The position numbers and the translations under genes are program-made. From Rhizobiales bacterium SYSU XM002 (GTDB taxonomy: Bacteria; Pseudomonadota; Alphaproteobacteria; Rhizobiales; Beijerinckiaceae), in NCBI GenBank assembly GCA_009846685.1, contig VWVY01000011.1, positions 1 to 57,761 on the forward strand: a stretch of 57,761 bases of DNA, written 5' to 3'. Position 1 is the first letter of the stretch; every line of letters begins with the position of its first letter. Shown one piece after another: positions 16,543-24,866 of the stretch. Under the pieces are notes generated by a model. The model did no database searches. It was not told the DNA's origin and saw only the letters and a program-made list of their open reading frames with translations.

Positions 16543-17592
16543 TCAGTGCAGTTCAGCGCCGGTCAGCGTCATCATTGCCTTGGCGTTGGCGGCGATCTTG
16601 TCCGCTTCAGCCTTCGGCAACGTCACGAGACCCTTGCGAGCGAGGTAGCCGTCAGCCGACATCGCCTTGGAGGAGACATACTCGGTCACGAACTTGTCGA
16701 TGCCCGGGACGATGCCGACATGCTGCTTCTTGATGTAGATGAACAGCGGGCGGGCGCCCTTGTACTTGCCGCTCGAAATCGCATCGTATTCCGGGACGAC
16801 GCCATCGATCGCCACACCGGCGAGCTTGGCGGTGTTCTCGTCGAGATATGAATAGCCGAAGATGCCGAAGCTGTTCTTGTTGGTTTCGAGCTTCTGGACA
16901 ATCACATTGTCGTTCTCGCCGGCTTCAATATAGGCGCCGTCCTGACGCATGGACTTCCAGGCCTTGTCGAAAGCCTTGGCATCGGCCTTGGCCAGCTCGG
17001 CCATCGCCTTGTTCTTCTTCGCGCCGGCTTCCATGAAGAGCTCATGGAACGAGTCGCGCGTTCCGGAGGTCGGCGGCGGGCCGAGAACCTCGATCTTCAC
17101 GTTCGGCAGCGACTTGTCGATGTCCGACCAGTTCTTATAGGGGTTCGGCACAAGCTTGCCATCCGCGCCCGGTACCCGCTCGGCCAGCGCGAGAAAGACC
17201 TGCTCCATCGTCAGCGCGACCTTCGGACCGGCCTTCGAATGCGCGAGCGCGAGGCCGTCGATGCCGACCTTGACCTCGACGATATCCTTGACGCCGTTCT
17301 TCTGGCATTCGTCGAACTCGCCCTTCTTCATGGCGCGCGAGGCGTTGGTGATGTCGGGATGAGCTTCGCCGACGCCAGCGCAGAACAGCTTCATGCCGCC
17401 GCCCGTGCCGGTCGATTCCACGACCGGGGTCTTGCCCATGCCGGCCTTGCCGAACGCTTCGGCAACGGCGGTGGTGAACGGATAGACGGTCGAGGAACCG
17501 ACGATGCGGATCTGGTCACGTGCCTCGGCAGCACCCAGCCCCGCGGCAAGCGCGAGCGCGACGACCGAAACCGAAAGAATCTTGGAACCCAT
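16543..17592 (-). CDS. pstS: Phosphate ABC transporter substrate-binding protein PstS
   Basis: This is a 349-aa periplasmic binding protein. The Sec leader SVSVVALALAAGLGAAEA is followed by the mature start RDQIRIVGSSTVYPFTTAVA. The phosphate-binding blocks GSSTVYPF, ESTGTGGGMKLFCAG and PPTSGTRDSFHEL are present. The ATG at 17592 has AGGAGG 10 nt upstream; a longer start is unlikely. Its promoter carries a PHO box. Confidence 0.93.
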   Translation of the reverse strand: MGSKILSVSVVALALAAGLGAAEARDQIRIVGSSTVYPFTTAVAEAFGKAGMGKTPVVESTGTGGGMKLFCAGVGEAHPDITNASRAMKKGEFDECQKNGVKDIVEVKVGIDGLALAHSKAGPKVALTMEQVFLALAERVPGADGKLVPNPYKNWSDIDKSLPNVKIEVLGPPPTSGTRDSFHELFMEAGAKKNKAMAELAKADAKAFDKAWKSMRQDGAYIEAGENDNVIVQKLETNKNSFGIFGYSYLDENTAKLAGVAIDGVVPEYDAISSGKYKGARPLFIYIKKQHVGIVPGIDKFVTEYVSSKAMSADGYLARKGLVTLPKAEADKIAANAKAMMTLTGAELH

Positions 17593-17684
17593 GAGAGGAT
17601 GCCTCCTGTTGGACAACCACGGCGGCTCACACCGGATGCGGAGCCCGTCATTTCCGTGGTGCAGGGGCGTTCTATCTCGCCAAA

Positions 17685-17702
17685 ATCACAGATTGATGAC
17701 AG
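17685..17702 (-). promoter_or_regulatory. PHO box (PhoB binding site) upstream of pstS
   Basis: On the minus strand CTGTCATCAATCTGTGAT shows the two 7-bp PhoB half-sites (CTGTCAT, CTGTGAT) separated by 4 AT-rich bases. It lies about 93 bp before the pstS ATG and just after phoR. A possible -10 (GATAGA) follows about 9 bp downstream, the spacing used when PhoB replaces the -35. Confidence 0.85.
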
Positions 17703-17721
17703 AATAAATATTTGTTTTTTC

Positions 17722-19041
17722 TTATATTTTTTCCTGAATTGCCGGAAGGATGACAACAGCCTCCAGCCCCTCTCCCAGCCGGCTCCTCAGCACCAGCCGC
17801 CCCCGATGGCGCGAGACGATATGCTTGACGATCGCAAGCCCGAGCCCGGTTCCGCCCTGCATCCGGCTTTCGCCCGCATCAACGCGATAGAACCGTTCGG
17901 TGAGTCGCGGCAGATGCTCCTCGGCGATCCCCGGGCCGTGGTCCCGCACGGTGACAGCGATCGCCGGACCGATAGCGCCATCCGCCATCCGCGAGAGCGC
18001 GAGATCCACCCTGCCGCCGCTCTGGCCATACTTGGTTGCGTTCTCGATCAGGTTCTCGAACACCCGCACCAGTTCGTCGCGATCGCCGACGGCAGTGAAA
18101 TCCTGCCCCTCGGGGAAGTGCGCATCGATGGTCACGCTCCGCTCGCGGGCGAGGCCGCTCATCGCATCGCAGACGGATCGCAGGAGAAGTGCGATATCGA
18201 TGCGGTCGGCCGGCGCGATATGCGCCTTCATCTCGATCCGGGAAAGCGAGAGCAGATCGTCGATGAGGCGGGACATGCGCCGAGCCTGCCGCTCCATGAT
18301 GGTGAGGAAATTCCGGCGCGCTGCCTCGTCGTTGCGGGCTGGCCCCTGAAGGGTCTCGATGAAGCCGAGGATCGAGGCGAGCGGCGTCCTGAGCTCATGG
18401 CTCGCATTGGCCACGAAATCGCCGCGCATCGTCTCGATCCGGCGGGCAGCCGTCGTCTCGGTGAACAGGATCAGCGCGAACGGCACCCGCTCCAAGGGCT
18501 TCGCGCCGGCTAGACGGCGCATCAGCACGGAGAAGGACCGCTCGACCGGAATGCGCTCTATGAACTCGGCCTGCGTCTCCACCGCCGAAGCCAGCAGTTC
18601 CGAAAGCGCCGTTCCCACGGCCGGCGCTCTGATGGCGAAGGCAAAGGGGTGCCCGTTGCGCAGGCCCGCGAAACTATCCCGCGCCGCACGATTGGTCCGA
18701 GCAATATTGCCGCGATAATCAACCAGAATGGCGGGCGAGGCGATGGCGTCCAGCAGCGCGCTCAACTGCTCCTCGATGAGCGCGCGGGGCCGGCGGGCTG
18801 TTTCCCGGCGCGACAACCGGCCCGTCGACGGCGTCCAGCCGAAATAGACGAGACCGGAAAGAACGATCACCATTGACACCGTCAACCACGGCAATTCCGA
18901 CTTGAAGGCGAGAAAGAACAGTGCCGTGGCGGCGAGAAGGGCGAGCTTGCGCATCACATCCGATCGACGCGCCTGCTCGATCATTTCGGCGCCCCCGTCG
19001 CGCTCCTCGGGCGGCGCGGGTGGAAAAGGTGCCTCAGCCAT
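17722..19041 (-). CDS. phoR: Phosphate regulon sensor histidine kinase PhoR
   Basis: The 439-aa kinase has one or two N-terminal membrane spans (about 32-70), a PAS-like region (about 95-195, LLDAIASPAILVDYRGN), and HisKA with the phospho-His in ASHELRTPLASILGF. The HATPase follows, with N-box LIENATKYG, DHGPGI and [13 protein letters not shown]. It senses phosphate through PstSCAB/PhoU and phosphorylates PhoB. Its start overlaps the upstream membrane gene by 8 bp, so phoR is probably read from that gene's promoter while pstS has its own PHO-box promoter. Confidence 0.9.
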   Translation of the reverse strand: MAEAPFPPAPPEERDGGAEMIEQARRSDVMRKLALLAATALFFLAFKSELPWLTVSMVIVLSGLVYFGWTPSTGRLSRRETARRPRALIEEQLSALLDAIASPAILVDYRGNIARTNRAARDSFAGLRNGHPFAFAIRAPAVGTALSELLASAVETQAEFIERIPVERSFSVLMRRLAGAKPLERVPFALILFTETTAARRIETMRGDFVANASHELRTPLASILGFIETLQGPARNDEAARRNFLTIMERQARRMSRLIDDLLSLSRIEMKAHIAPADRIDIALLLRSVCDAMSGLARERSVTIDAHFPEGQDFTAVGDRDELVRVFENLIENATKYGQSGGRVDLALSRMADGAIGPAIAVTVRDHGPGIAEEHLPRLTERFYRVDAGESRMQGGTGLGLAIVKHIVSRHRGRLVLRSRLGEGLEAVVILPAIQEKI

Positions 19042-20071
19042 GCAACGGCCCTTCGCCGTTGTCCGCCAGTTGCCGCCGCAGCATCCCGGCCCGGATCATG
19101 ATTTCGCGCGTGCCGAGCAGCACCAGTGCCGTGATGAACGGCACGAGATAGTAGCACAGGCGATAGACCAGCAGCGCGCCGAGCAGCGCCTCGGTCGGCA
19201 CGCCCGGCAAGGCGAGCAGCATCGTCGCCTCGAAGACGCCGATCCCGCCCGGCGCGTGGCTGGCGATGCCGAGGAGGCAGGCGAAGACATAAGCCGCCAA
19301 CATGGTCGCGAATGGAACCTGCGCATCGGCCGGAAGGAGGACGAACAGAACCGCTGCGCCAGCGCTGACATCGGCCGCGCCGAGCGCCATCTGCCGCACC
19401 GTGACGCGGATGCTCGGCAGGCGCAATTGCCAGCCCTGAATGGCGAGCCGCCGGTTTCCCCGTTTAACGATAAGAAGATAGAACCCAACCGCGGCACAAA
19501 CGGCGGCGCCGATCAGCACGTTCATCGAAACGGGAAGGCGCGTGAAGGTCGCGGCTGCGCTAGGTGCGGCGATCATTACCGCACCGAGTACCACGCCCAT
19601 GCCGAGCCAGAAGGTGATACCAGCAATCAGCGTGAGGCTGGCGATAGCCTTCGCACCGAGCCCAACGCTCGAATAGATCCAGTAGCGGACAGTTGCCGCC
19701 GTAAGCAGCGGGAAGCCGAGCGTGAAACTGACGGCATAGCTCGTGAACGACGCGAGTGCAGCAACGCGATAACGGACCTTCTGCGCGGTGACGCCCGGCA
19801 GCGCGACCCAGTCATAACCGGTTAGCATCAGGTAGGAGAGCGCGGTGAAGAACAGGGCGAGGCCGATTTGCTGCCAGCTGGCCCGCGAGAAGGCCGCCTT
19901 GACCTCGTTCGCGTCCAGTTTGCCCATCACGTAGTAGAGCACCACAAGCGAGACGACGAACAGCGCGAGGCTGGCGATCGTTCCGCCGATCTTGAAAATG
20001 CGGGCCCGGCGCAGGCGCGTCTGCGTGTCGAGCGCTGTCGGCGGCGTGCCAGTGCTGAGACTGTCGTTCAT
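19034..20071 (-). CDS. UPF0104/lysylphosphatidylglycerol-synthase-type membrane protein
   Basis: The 345-aa integral membrane protein has about eight spans, like the flippase part of MprF without its catalytic domain. Typical features are the N-terminal span pair, the long central segment FTSYAVSFTLGFPLLTAATVRYW, and SHAPGGIGVFEATML near the C-terminus, the most conserved motif of the family. The substrate is unknown; a lipid is likely by family. The ATG at 20071 follows GGAGCTTGA. It is translationally coupled to phoR by an 8-bp overlap, so a link to membrane lipids under phosphate stress is possible but inferred. Confidence 0.8.
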   Translation of the reverse strand: MNDSLSTGTPPTALDTQTRLRRARIFKIGGTIASLALFVVSLVVLYYVMGKLDANEVKAAFSRASWQQIGLALFFTALSYLMLTGYDWVALPGVTAQKVRYRVAALASFTSYAVSFTLGFPLLTAATVRYWIYSSVGLGAKAIASLTLIAGITFWLGMGVVLGAVMIAAPSAAATFTRLPVSMNVLIGAAVCAAVGFYLLIVKRGNRRLAIQGWQLRLPSIRVTVRQMALGAADVSAGAAVLFVLLPADAQVPFATMLAAYVFACLLGIASHAPGGIGVFEATMLLALPGVPTEALLGALLVYRLCYYLVPFITALVLLGTREIMIRAGMLRRQLADNGEGPLHG

Positions 20072-20173
20072 TCAAGCTCCGGGGCGGACCCGGATCGGTA
20101 TCCGCCAATGCATGCGCAAGGTCAACTCGCTTCCCTTTTGGGCGGAACATGCGACAGAAGCGTGGCGGTCAAT

Positions 20174-21241
20174 TCAGCGCCGGAAGCGCAGCAGGAGGTC
20201 GTGCATCTCGCCGACAAGGACAGCGATGCCGAGCCGTGCGCCGGCCATCATCGCCAGAAGCGCGATCGGCATCGACAGCGCGAGGGAGGAACCGGCCGCC
20301 AGTCCTTGCCCGATGGTGCAGCCCCCGGCAAGTACGCCGCCCACCCCCATCAGAACGCCACCGGTGATATGACGGCGCATCTCACGCTGGTCATCGAAGG
20401 CTTCCCAGCGACATTCGCGGGCGCGAAAACTGGCGAGAAACGATCCCGCCACCACGCCGACGACGCTGGCCACACCGAAATCGTAGATCGCATCCTGCCC
20501 CGCCAGCACGCCGAACAGGGTCCGTGCAATCGGTGCGACGAAGGTCAGGCTCTGCGGACGGGAGTGCAGATCGAACGGATCGTTGAGCCAGCCGGTTGCC
20601 GCCCAGGCGAGCCCGGTCACAAGGCCCAGCGCAATCCCGGCCGCCAGAAGGCGCGGCGAACGCCTCAGGCGCGCGTCGCGCAGCGCAAGGGTGATCAACA
20701 GTGCCGAGAGCAACCCCGTCAGTACCGCGCGGGGGTCAATGCCGATGATCCGCTCGAGCTGCGTCGGGATATCCGAGCGGGAAGGTCCCGGCATGGGCAC
20801 GGCGAATTGCTCGACGACGCCGATCCGGAACCCGGAGAGGACCCCGCGCAGCGAGGCATAGGCGAAAACGCCGAAAACCAGCACAACGACGAGCGAGCGC
20901 AGATCGCCGGTGCCCAGTCGAATAAGCGAGCCGAAGCCGCACGTGCCGACAAGCGCCATCCCAACGCCGAACATCAGCCCGCCGATCACAAGACCGGCGA
21001 CCGGCAGCCGCGCTGGCAGGTATGAAATGCGGTCGGGGTCGAGCACCTCGCCGAGAATCAGGGCCTGCGTCACCAGCAACGCAAGGCCGAGCGCGAGCCC
21101 GAAAACCTTCATACGCCGCCAGTCATGACCGGCGAGCGCGTCTTCGATGGCACCGAAGGTACAAAGGCGGGAACGCTGAACGAGAGCCCCGATCAGCATG
21201 CCGCCGAGCAATCCGAAGAGACCGGTCATGAAGGCCGGCAT
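20174..21241 (-). CDS. soxT: YeeE/YedE-family sulfur-compound transporter (SoxT-like)
   Basis: The 355-aa polytopic membrane protein of the YeeE/YedE family has about nine spans. The Cys-containing family motifs QRSRLCTFGAIED, GTCGFGSLIRLGTGDLRSL and LAGGCTIGQGL are all present. Related proteins take up thiosulfate, and SoxT genes sit beside soxR in other sulfur oxidisers. It starts 6 bp after soxR, with GAGG upstream, so it is probably co-transcribed with soxS and soxR. The gene symbol rests on context. Confidence 0.8.
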   Translation of the reverse strand: MPAFMTGLFGLLGGMLIGALVQRSRLCTFGAIEDALAGHDWRRMKVFGLALGLALLVTQALILGEVLDPDRISYLPARLPVAGLVIGGLMFGVGMALVGTCGFGSLIRLGTGDLRSLVVVLVFGVFAYASLRGVLSGFRIGVVEQFAVPMPGPSRSDIPTQLERIIGIDPRAVLTGLLSALLITLALRDARLRRSPRLLAAGIALGLVTGLAWAATGWLNDPFDLHSRPQSLTFVAPIARTLFGVLAGQDAIYDFGVASVVGVVAGSFLASFRARECRWEAFDDQREMRRHITGGVLMGVGGVLAGGCTIGQGLAAGSSLALSMPIALLAMMAGARLGIAVLVGEMHDLLLRFRR

Positions 21242-21247
21242 GCGGCC

Positions 21248-21628
21248 TCAGTTCTTGACAGAAGGCGGTTCGCAGAAAATCCCGTAGATGATCGAGATGA
21301 CCTGGCGAACGTCGGGATTGGCGAGGCTGTAATAGATCGTCTTGCCGTCGCGGCGGGTATCGACGAGACCGTCGAGCCGAAGACGCGCCAGTTGCTGCGA
21401 AACCGTGGGCTGGCGAAGCGAGAGAATGTTCTCAAGTTCGCTGACCGAACGTTCCTTCTCCGCGAGCAGGCAGAGCAGAAGCAGGCGGTTCTCGTGGCTC
21501 AACGCCTTGAGGAAGTCGCTCGCCTTGCGCGCCTTGCGCATCAGTTGATCCAGTTCGGGGGAGAACTCCGCCCCATCCCGCAGTTCGTCTTCGAGTTCAG
21601 CGCGCAGCAATGCCATCGATCGTTTCAC
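21248..21628 (-). CDS. soxR: ArsR-family sulfur-responsive repressor SoxR
   Basis: The 126-aa winged-helix repressor has the ArsR core FLKALSHENRLLLLCLLAEK, SVSELENILSLRQPTVSQQL and ARLRLDGLVDTRRDGKTIYY. Two cysteines, Cys53 in helix 2 and Cys119 near the C-terminus, sit where BigR/SqrR/SoxR proteins form a persulfide-induced tetrasulfide or disulfide link. Inducer sensing by that route is therefore likely. The start is the GTG at 21628, overlapping the soxS stop as GTGA; the ATG at 21616 is an alternative. Target sites probably lie in the two divergent sox promoters. Confidence 0.9.
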   Translation of the reverse strand: MKRSMALLRAELEDELRDGAEFSPELDQLMRKARKASDFLKALSHENRLLLLCLLAEKERSVSELENILSLRQPTVSQQLARLRLDGLVDTRRDGKTIYYSLANPDVRQVISIIYGIFCEPPSVKN

Positions 21629-22044
21629 TTCTCATGCGGGGCGGTAAGCGCCCCGGTCCGGCCGGCTGCAGGGGTCCGCAACCGCTCCGGAAATTTCGCA
21701 ACCATGTCGGACAATAGCCCCCAAAAGGCGTATTCGCCAATATAGCCCGTGATACGGCCGATTTCCCGCCCCTCGTCGAGGATAACGAAGGTCGGCGTGT
21801 AGCGGACCGGCGCGGCGAGTCCGAGCCCATCGGGCAGCGGCCGGTCGAGGCTGATCCTGCGTAGCGGCAGGAGGCGGCCTTCTTCGGTCTTCGGATAGAT
21901 CGGGCCGATCTCCTTCTCCCAGCGCAAGCACCAGGCGCAGCCCGCACGGTCGAACATCACCAGTTCTGCCGCGCGCGCAGCCATGCCGCCCGGCAGGGCG
22001 ACTGCCAGCACGATGGGAAACAGGCGAGTGATGAAACGGCGCAC
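21625..22044 (-). CDS. soxS: SoxS periplasmic thioredoxin-like protein
   Basis: This is a 139-aa product. A signal peptide (RRFITRLFPIVLAVALPGGM) precedes a small thioredoxin fold with the redox motif CAWC (in RAGCAWCLRWEKEIGPIY) and the cis-Pro loop RYTPTFV. In Paracoccus, SoxS keeps SoxYZ in its active reduced state. The frame is open to 22146, but that extension is unlike a signal peptide. The GTG at 22044, with AAGG upstream, is preferred. It is coupled to soxR and divergent from soxV. Confidence 0.85.
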   Translation of the reverse strand: MRRFITRLFPIVLAVALPGGMAARAAELVMFDRAGCAWCLRWEKEIGPIYPKTEEGRLLPLRRISLDRPLPDGLGLAAPVRYTPTFVILDEGREIGRITGYIGEYAFWGLLSDMVAKFPERLRTPAAGRTGALTAPHEK

Positions 22045-22096
22045 GTCAGGTGCCTTGTTGCGAAGCCGGAGCGATTTCGGCCTTTCGATCGACCTA

Positions 22097-22123
22097 ATAT
22101 AGATGTATGTGAATATGTTGACC
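22097..22123. promoter_or_regulatory. Candidate SoxR operator in the soxS-soxV promoter region
   Basis: An AT-rich island in GC-rich surroundings reads ATATAGATGTATGTGAATAT (22097-22116), with ATAT at both ends, and continues GTTGACC. A similar sequence occurs between soxA and soxY (26447-26481). It lies centrally between the divergent soxS and soxV starts. SoxR of Paracoccus is known to bind the soxS-soxV region. Confidence 0.55.
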
Positions 22124-22151
22124 AGTCCATTCTCTTCCCAAGGCATGAGGC

Positions 22152-22898
22152 ATGTCCTTCGACATCGGCTATCTGGGCGCCTTTCTTGCCGGGCTCCTGT
22201 CCTTCGCCTCGCCCTGCGTCCTGCCGCTGGTGCCGCCCTACCTGTGCTATCTCGCCGGGGTCGGGATGGGTGAGCTTTCCGCCGCCGGAAATACCGGCAT
22301 CGACGTGCTCGCCCGCCGGCGCATCATCCGGCAGGCACTGTTCTTCGTGCTCGGCTTCTCGACCGTCTTCGTTCTGCTCGGTGCCACCGCGACGCTGATC
22401 GGGCAGGCGCTGACACGTTATCTCGACTGGCTCTCGGTTTTTGCCGGGCTCATGATCATCGGCATGGGCCTGCATTTTCTCGGCATATTCCGCATCGGCC
22501 TACTTTATCGCGAAGCGCGCGTTTCAGTCGAGCGCAAGCCGGCCGGCGCGCTCGGCGCCTATCTGATGGGCCTCGCGTTCGCGTTCGGCTGGACTCCGTG
22601 CGTCGGGCCGGTGCTGGCGGCGATCCTGATGGTTGCCGGCACGGGCGAGACGGCCTTGCGCGGCGCATCGCTGCTGGCGGCCTACTCTGCCGGTATCGGT
22701 ATTCCGTTTCTCGCCGCAGCGATCCTCGCCGGCCCGTTCCTCAAGCTGATGGGGCGGCTCAAACAGCACCTTGACCTCGTCGAGAAGCTGATGGGCGCCC
22801 TGCTCGTCGTGACCGGCATCCTGTTCCTTACCGGTTCGATGCCGCAAATCGCAAATTGGCTGTTGTCCACGTTCCCGGTTCTTGGTCAGATCGGCTGA
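22152..22898 (+). CDS. soxV: SoxV, CcdA/DsbD-type thiol-disulfide membrane transporter
   Basis: The 248-aa protein has six spans of the CcdA family. It carries electrons from cytoplasmic thioredoxin to periplasmic SoxW. The two redox cysteines lie in the family motifs LSFASPCVLPLVPPY (span 1) and AFGWTPCVGPVLAAI (span 4). The ATG at 22152 follows GAGGC; another ATG at 22145 is less well placed. It forms a pair with soxW 18 bp downstream. Confidence 0.92.
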   Translation: MSFDIGYLGAFLAGLLSFASPCVLPLVPPYLCYLAGVGMGELSAAGNTGIDVLARRRIIRQALFFVLGFSTVFVLLGATATLIGQALTRYLDWLSVFAGLMIIGMGLHFLGIFRIGLLYREARVSVERKPAGALGAYLMGLAFAFGWTPCVGPVLAAILMVAGTGETALRGASLLAAYSAGIGIPFLAAAILAGPFLKLMGRLKQHLDLVEKLMGALLVVTGILFLTGSMPQIANWLLSTFPVLGQIG

Positions 22899-22916
22899 CC
22901 GCAAGCGGAGGTTACC

Positions 22917-23492
22917 ATGTCACGCCTTCCCGATCGCAGATCCGTTCTCGCCGGCGGGCTCGCCCTCGCCGCCGCTCCGACTCTTGCCCGCGCCGCCGGA
23001 ACCCTCGGCGAGGACGGGCTCTATCATCAGGACTGGTTCATCGACAGCTTCCTCGATGTTTCTGAAGACCTGGCCGCGGCGACAGCCAAGGGCAAGCGTT
23101 TCGCCGTGCTCTGGGGCCTCAAGGGTTGCCCGGCCTGCAAGAAGATGCACGAGATCCATTTCCAGGATGCCGGCATCGTCGATTACATCAAGGCACACTT
23201 CGATATCGTCCACCTCAACATCATCGGGGCGAAGGAAGTCACGGATTTCGGAGGCAAGAAACTCGGCGAGAAGGCTTTCGGCCAGCACTACGGCATCCGG
23301 ACGACGCCAAGCCTGCAGTTCTTCCCGAAATCGGCCGAGGGGCTGGCTGCGCTCGACCCGCTCAAGCGCGAGGTCGCTCGGATGCCGGGCTTGCTCGATC
23401 CGAAGCCGTTCCTCGCCATGTTCCGGTTCGTCGCCGAGGAGGGTTACGCGAAGATGCCCTTCACGGACTGGCTGAAAAAAGAGGGAGCCTGA
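22917..23492 (+). CDS. soxW: SoxW periplasmic thioredoxin
   Basis: The 191-aa protein begins with a twin-Arg-like leader (DRRSVLAGGLALAAAPTLARA). A thioredoxin fold of the SoxW/DsbE kind follows: FAVLWGLKGCPACKKMHEIH with the CPAC redox motif, and the cis-Pro loop GIRTTPSLQFF. It takes electrons from SoxV and keeps Sox carrier thiols reduced. The start is certain, with GGAGGTTACC before the ATG. The gene ends 2 bp from the convergent DUF3422 gene. Confidence 0.92.
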   Translation: MSRLPDRRSVLAGGLALAAAPTLARAAGTLGEDGLYHQDWFIDSFLDVSEDLAAATAKGKRFAVLWGLKGCPACKKMHEIHFQDAGIVDYIKAHFDIVHLNIIGAKEVTDFGGKKLGEKAFGQHYGIRTTPSLQFFPKSAEGLAALDPLKREVARMPGLLDPKPFLAMFRFVAEEGYAKMPFTDWLKKEGA

Positions 23493-23494
23493 CG

Positions 23495-24799
23495 CTACCC
23501 GTGACCGCCGTGCATCGTCCGGATGCGGTGCACGACATAGGCCATCGCCAGAACGACGAGCGGCACGGAAATGCCGATCGCGAGATCGATCGGCAGCGGT
23601 AGCCACTTCGCCTCCTTCATACCCTTGAGCAAGTAGCCGACGAGTCCAACCACGTAATAGCTGATCGCCGCGATCGAGAGCCCCTCCACCGTCTGCTGGA
23701 GGCGAAGCTGGAGATGCGTGCGCTCGCTCATCGTCGAAAGCAGTGCGTTGTTCTGCTTGGCGAGTTCGACATCGATGCGCGTGCGCAACAGGCCCGAGGC
23801 CCGTGTGAGACGTGCGGCGAGGTCGACAAGATTCGCCTCCATCGTCTCGCAAGTGCGCAACGCCGGGGCGTTGCGCCGGGCGAGAAAAGCGAAGATCGTC
23901 GGGGCATCCGGCGTTGCGGGCGTTCCGAAGCCGGAGAGCCGGTCATTGAGGATGGCGCCGTAGGCCCGCGTCGCGCCGAACCGGAATTTCGTGCGCGCGA
24001 TCTCGGATTCGACCCGCGCCGTCATGTTGGTGAGGCGCGCGAGCAACGCATCGCCTTCTGGCAGGCTCTGCTGATGGACGAGATCGCCCATCAAGCCTGC
24101 GAGACCAACCTCGATCTCGCGGATGATGGGTCCGATCCGTTGCGCCTCCGGCAGGCCGAGCAGTGCGAGGTTGCGGTAGACCTCGATCTCCATGATGTCT
24201 CGCCCGAGCGAGCCGAGGCGGCGATCCGGCAGGTCGCGGTTGATCAGCACGAAGCGGACGAACCCAGATTCATCCGGCACGAAATCCGAGGCAACCTGCG
24301 CCCGTCCTCCTTCGAGATCTGAAATGGAGATGACACCGGATCGCACATGACTCAGTGCCGCCTCCGCCTGCTCAGGGCCGAGAATCGAGATATCCGCCGA
24401 AACCAGGTGCGGGCCGGGTTGCTCGGGCAGCGAAAGCGAGGCCAGCAGTTCGCCCGCACTCAGATCGAACCGCGCTGCCTCGTCCCGGAGCATGAAAACA
24501 TAGGTTGTAAACTCGGTGTGCTCTTCCCATCGGAACAAGCCTTGCTTGAGGATCATCCGGTGATGCCGCGCTCCAGCCGGTGCCGGCGCGGCGCCGTGCG
24601 CTCGCGCGAAGGCATCCAGCCGTTCCCTCAGCTTGTCTCCCGCCAGTTCGCCGCGCAGGAAAGCAAGCGCCAGCACCCGTGAAGGTGCCTCAAGGCGGAA
24701 AAACGGACGAGCGTGCGCTTCCGAAAGGATCGCGTGGCGCGCCGGATGCGGCGAAAAAGGCGGGGTAGAGGCGATCGTCAGCACAGTCGGGTAACTCAA
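23495..24799 (-). CDS. DUF3422 family protein
   Basis: The 434-aa protein of unknown function has the N-terminal HPARHAILSEAHARPFFRLE, the most typical block of DUF3422. The middle contains helical segments (LARLTNMTARVESEIARTKF; IDVELAKQNNALLSTMSERT). Two C-terminal membrane spans follow (AISYYVVGLVGYLLKGM and ISVPLVVLAMAYVVHRI). The fold of spans plus coiled regions recalls other membrane-anchored helical proteins, but no activity is known. It sits between the two divergent sox units, and its start is 3-9 bp from a terminator. Confidence 0.8.
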   Translation of the reverse strand: MSYPTVLTIASTPPFSPHPARHAILSEAHARPFFRLEAPSRVLALAFLRGELAGDKLRERLDAFARAHGAAPAPAGARHHRMILKQGLFRWEEHTEFTTYVFMLRDEAARFDLSAGELLASLSLPEQPGPHLVSADISILGPEQAEAALSHVRSGVISISDLEGGRAQVASDFVPDESGFVRFVLINRDLPDRRLGSLGRDIMEIEVYRNLALLGLPEAQRIGPIIREIEVGLAGLMGDLVHQQSLPEGDALLARLTNMTARVESEIARTKFRFGATRAYGAILNDRLSGFGTPATPDAPTIFAFLARRNAPALRTCETMEANLVDLAARLTRASGLLRTRIDVELAKQNNALLSTMSERTHLQLRLQQTVEGLSIAAISYYVVGLVGYLLKGMKEAKWLPLPIDLAIGISVPLVVLAMAYVVHRIRTMHGGHG

Positions 24800-24804
24800 T
24801 TAAA

Positions 24805-24835
24805 AAAAGGCGGAGAGACTTCTCTCCGCCTTTTT
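24805..24835. terminator. Terminator after soxX
   Basis: GGCGGAGAGA (24809-24818) pairs with TCTCTCCGCC (24821-24830), with A and T runs on the outer sides. On the minus strand it follows soxX by about 30 bp and leads into TTTTTTTAATT. It probably isolates soxAX from the DUF3422 gene. Confidence 0.88.
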
Positions 24836-24866
24836 GTTGCACGATGCCTGCGCCGGAAGCTACCGC

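Noticed and set aside
17044-18513. 489-codon plus-strand frame across the pstS-phoR junction
   Set aside because: It runs antisense to two confident genes and through the PHO box; no domain is seen.
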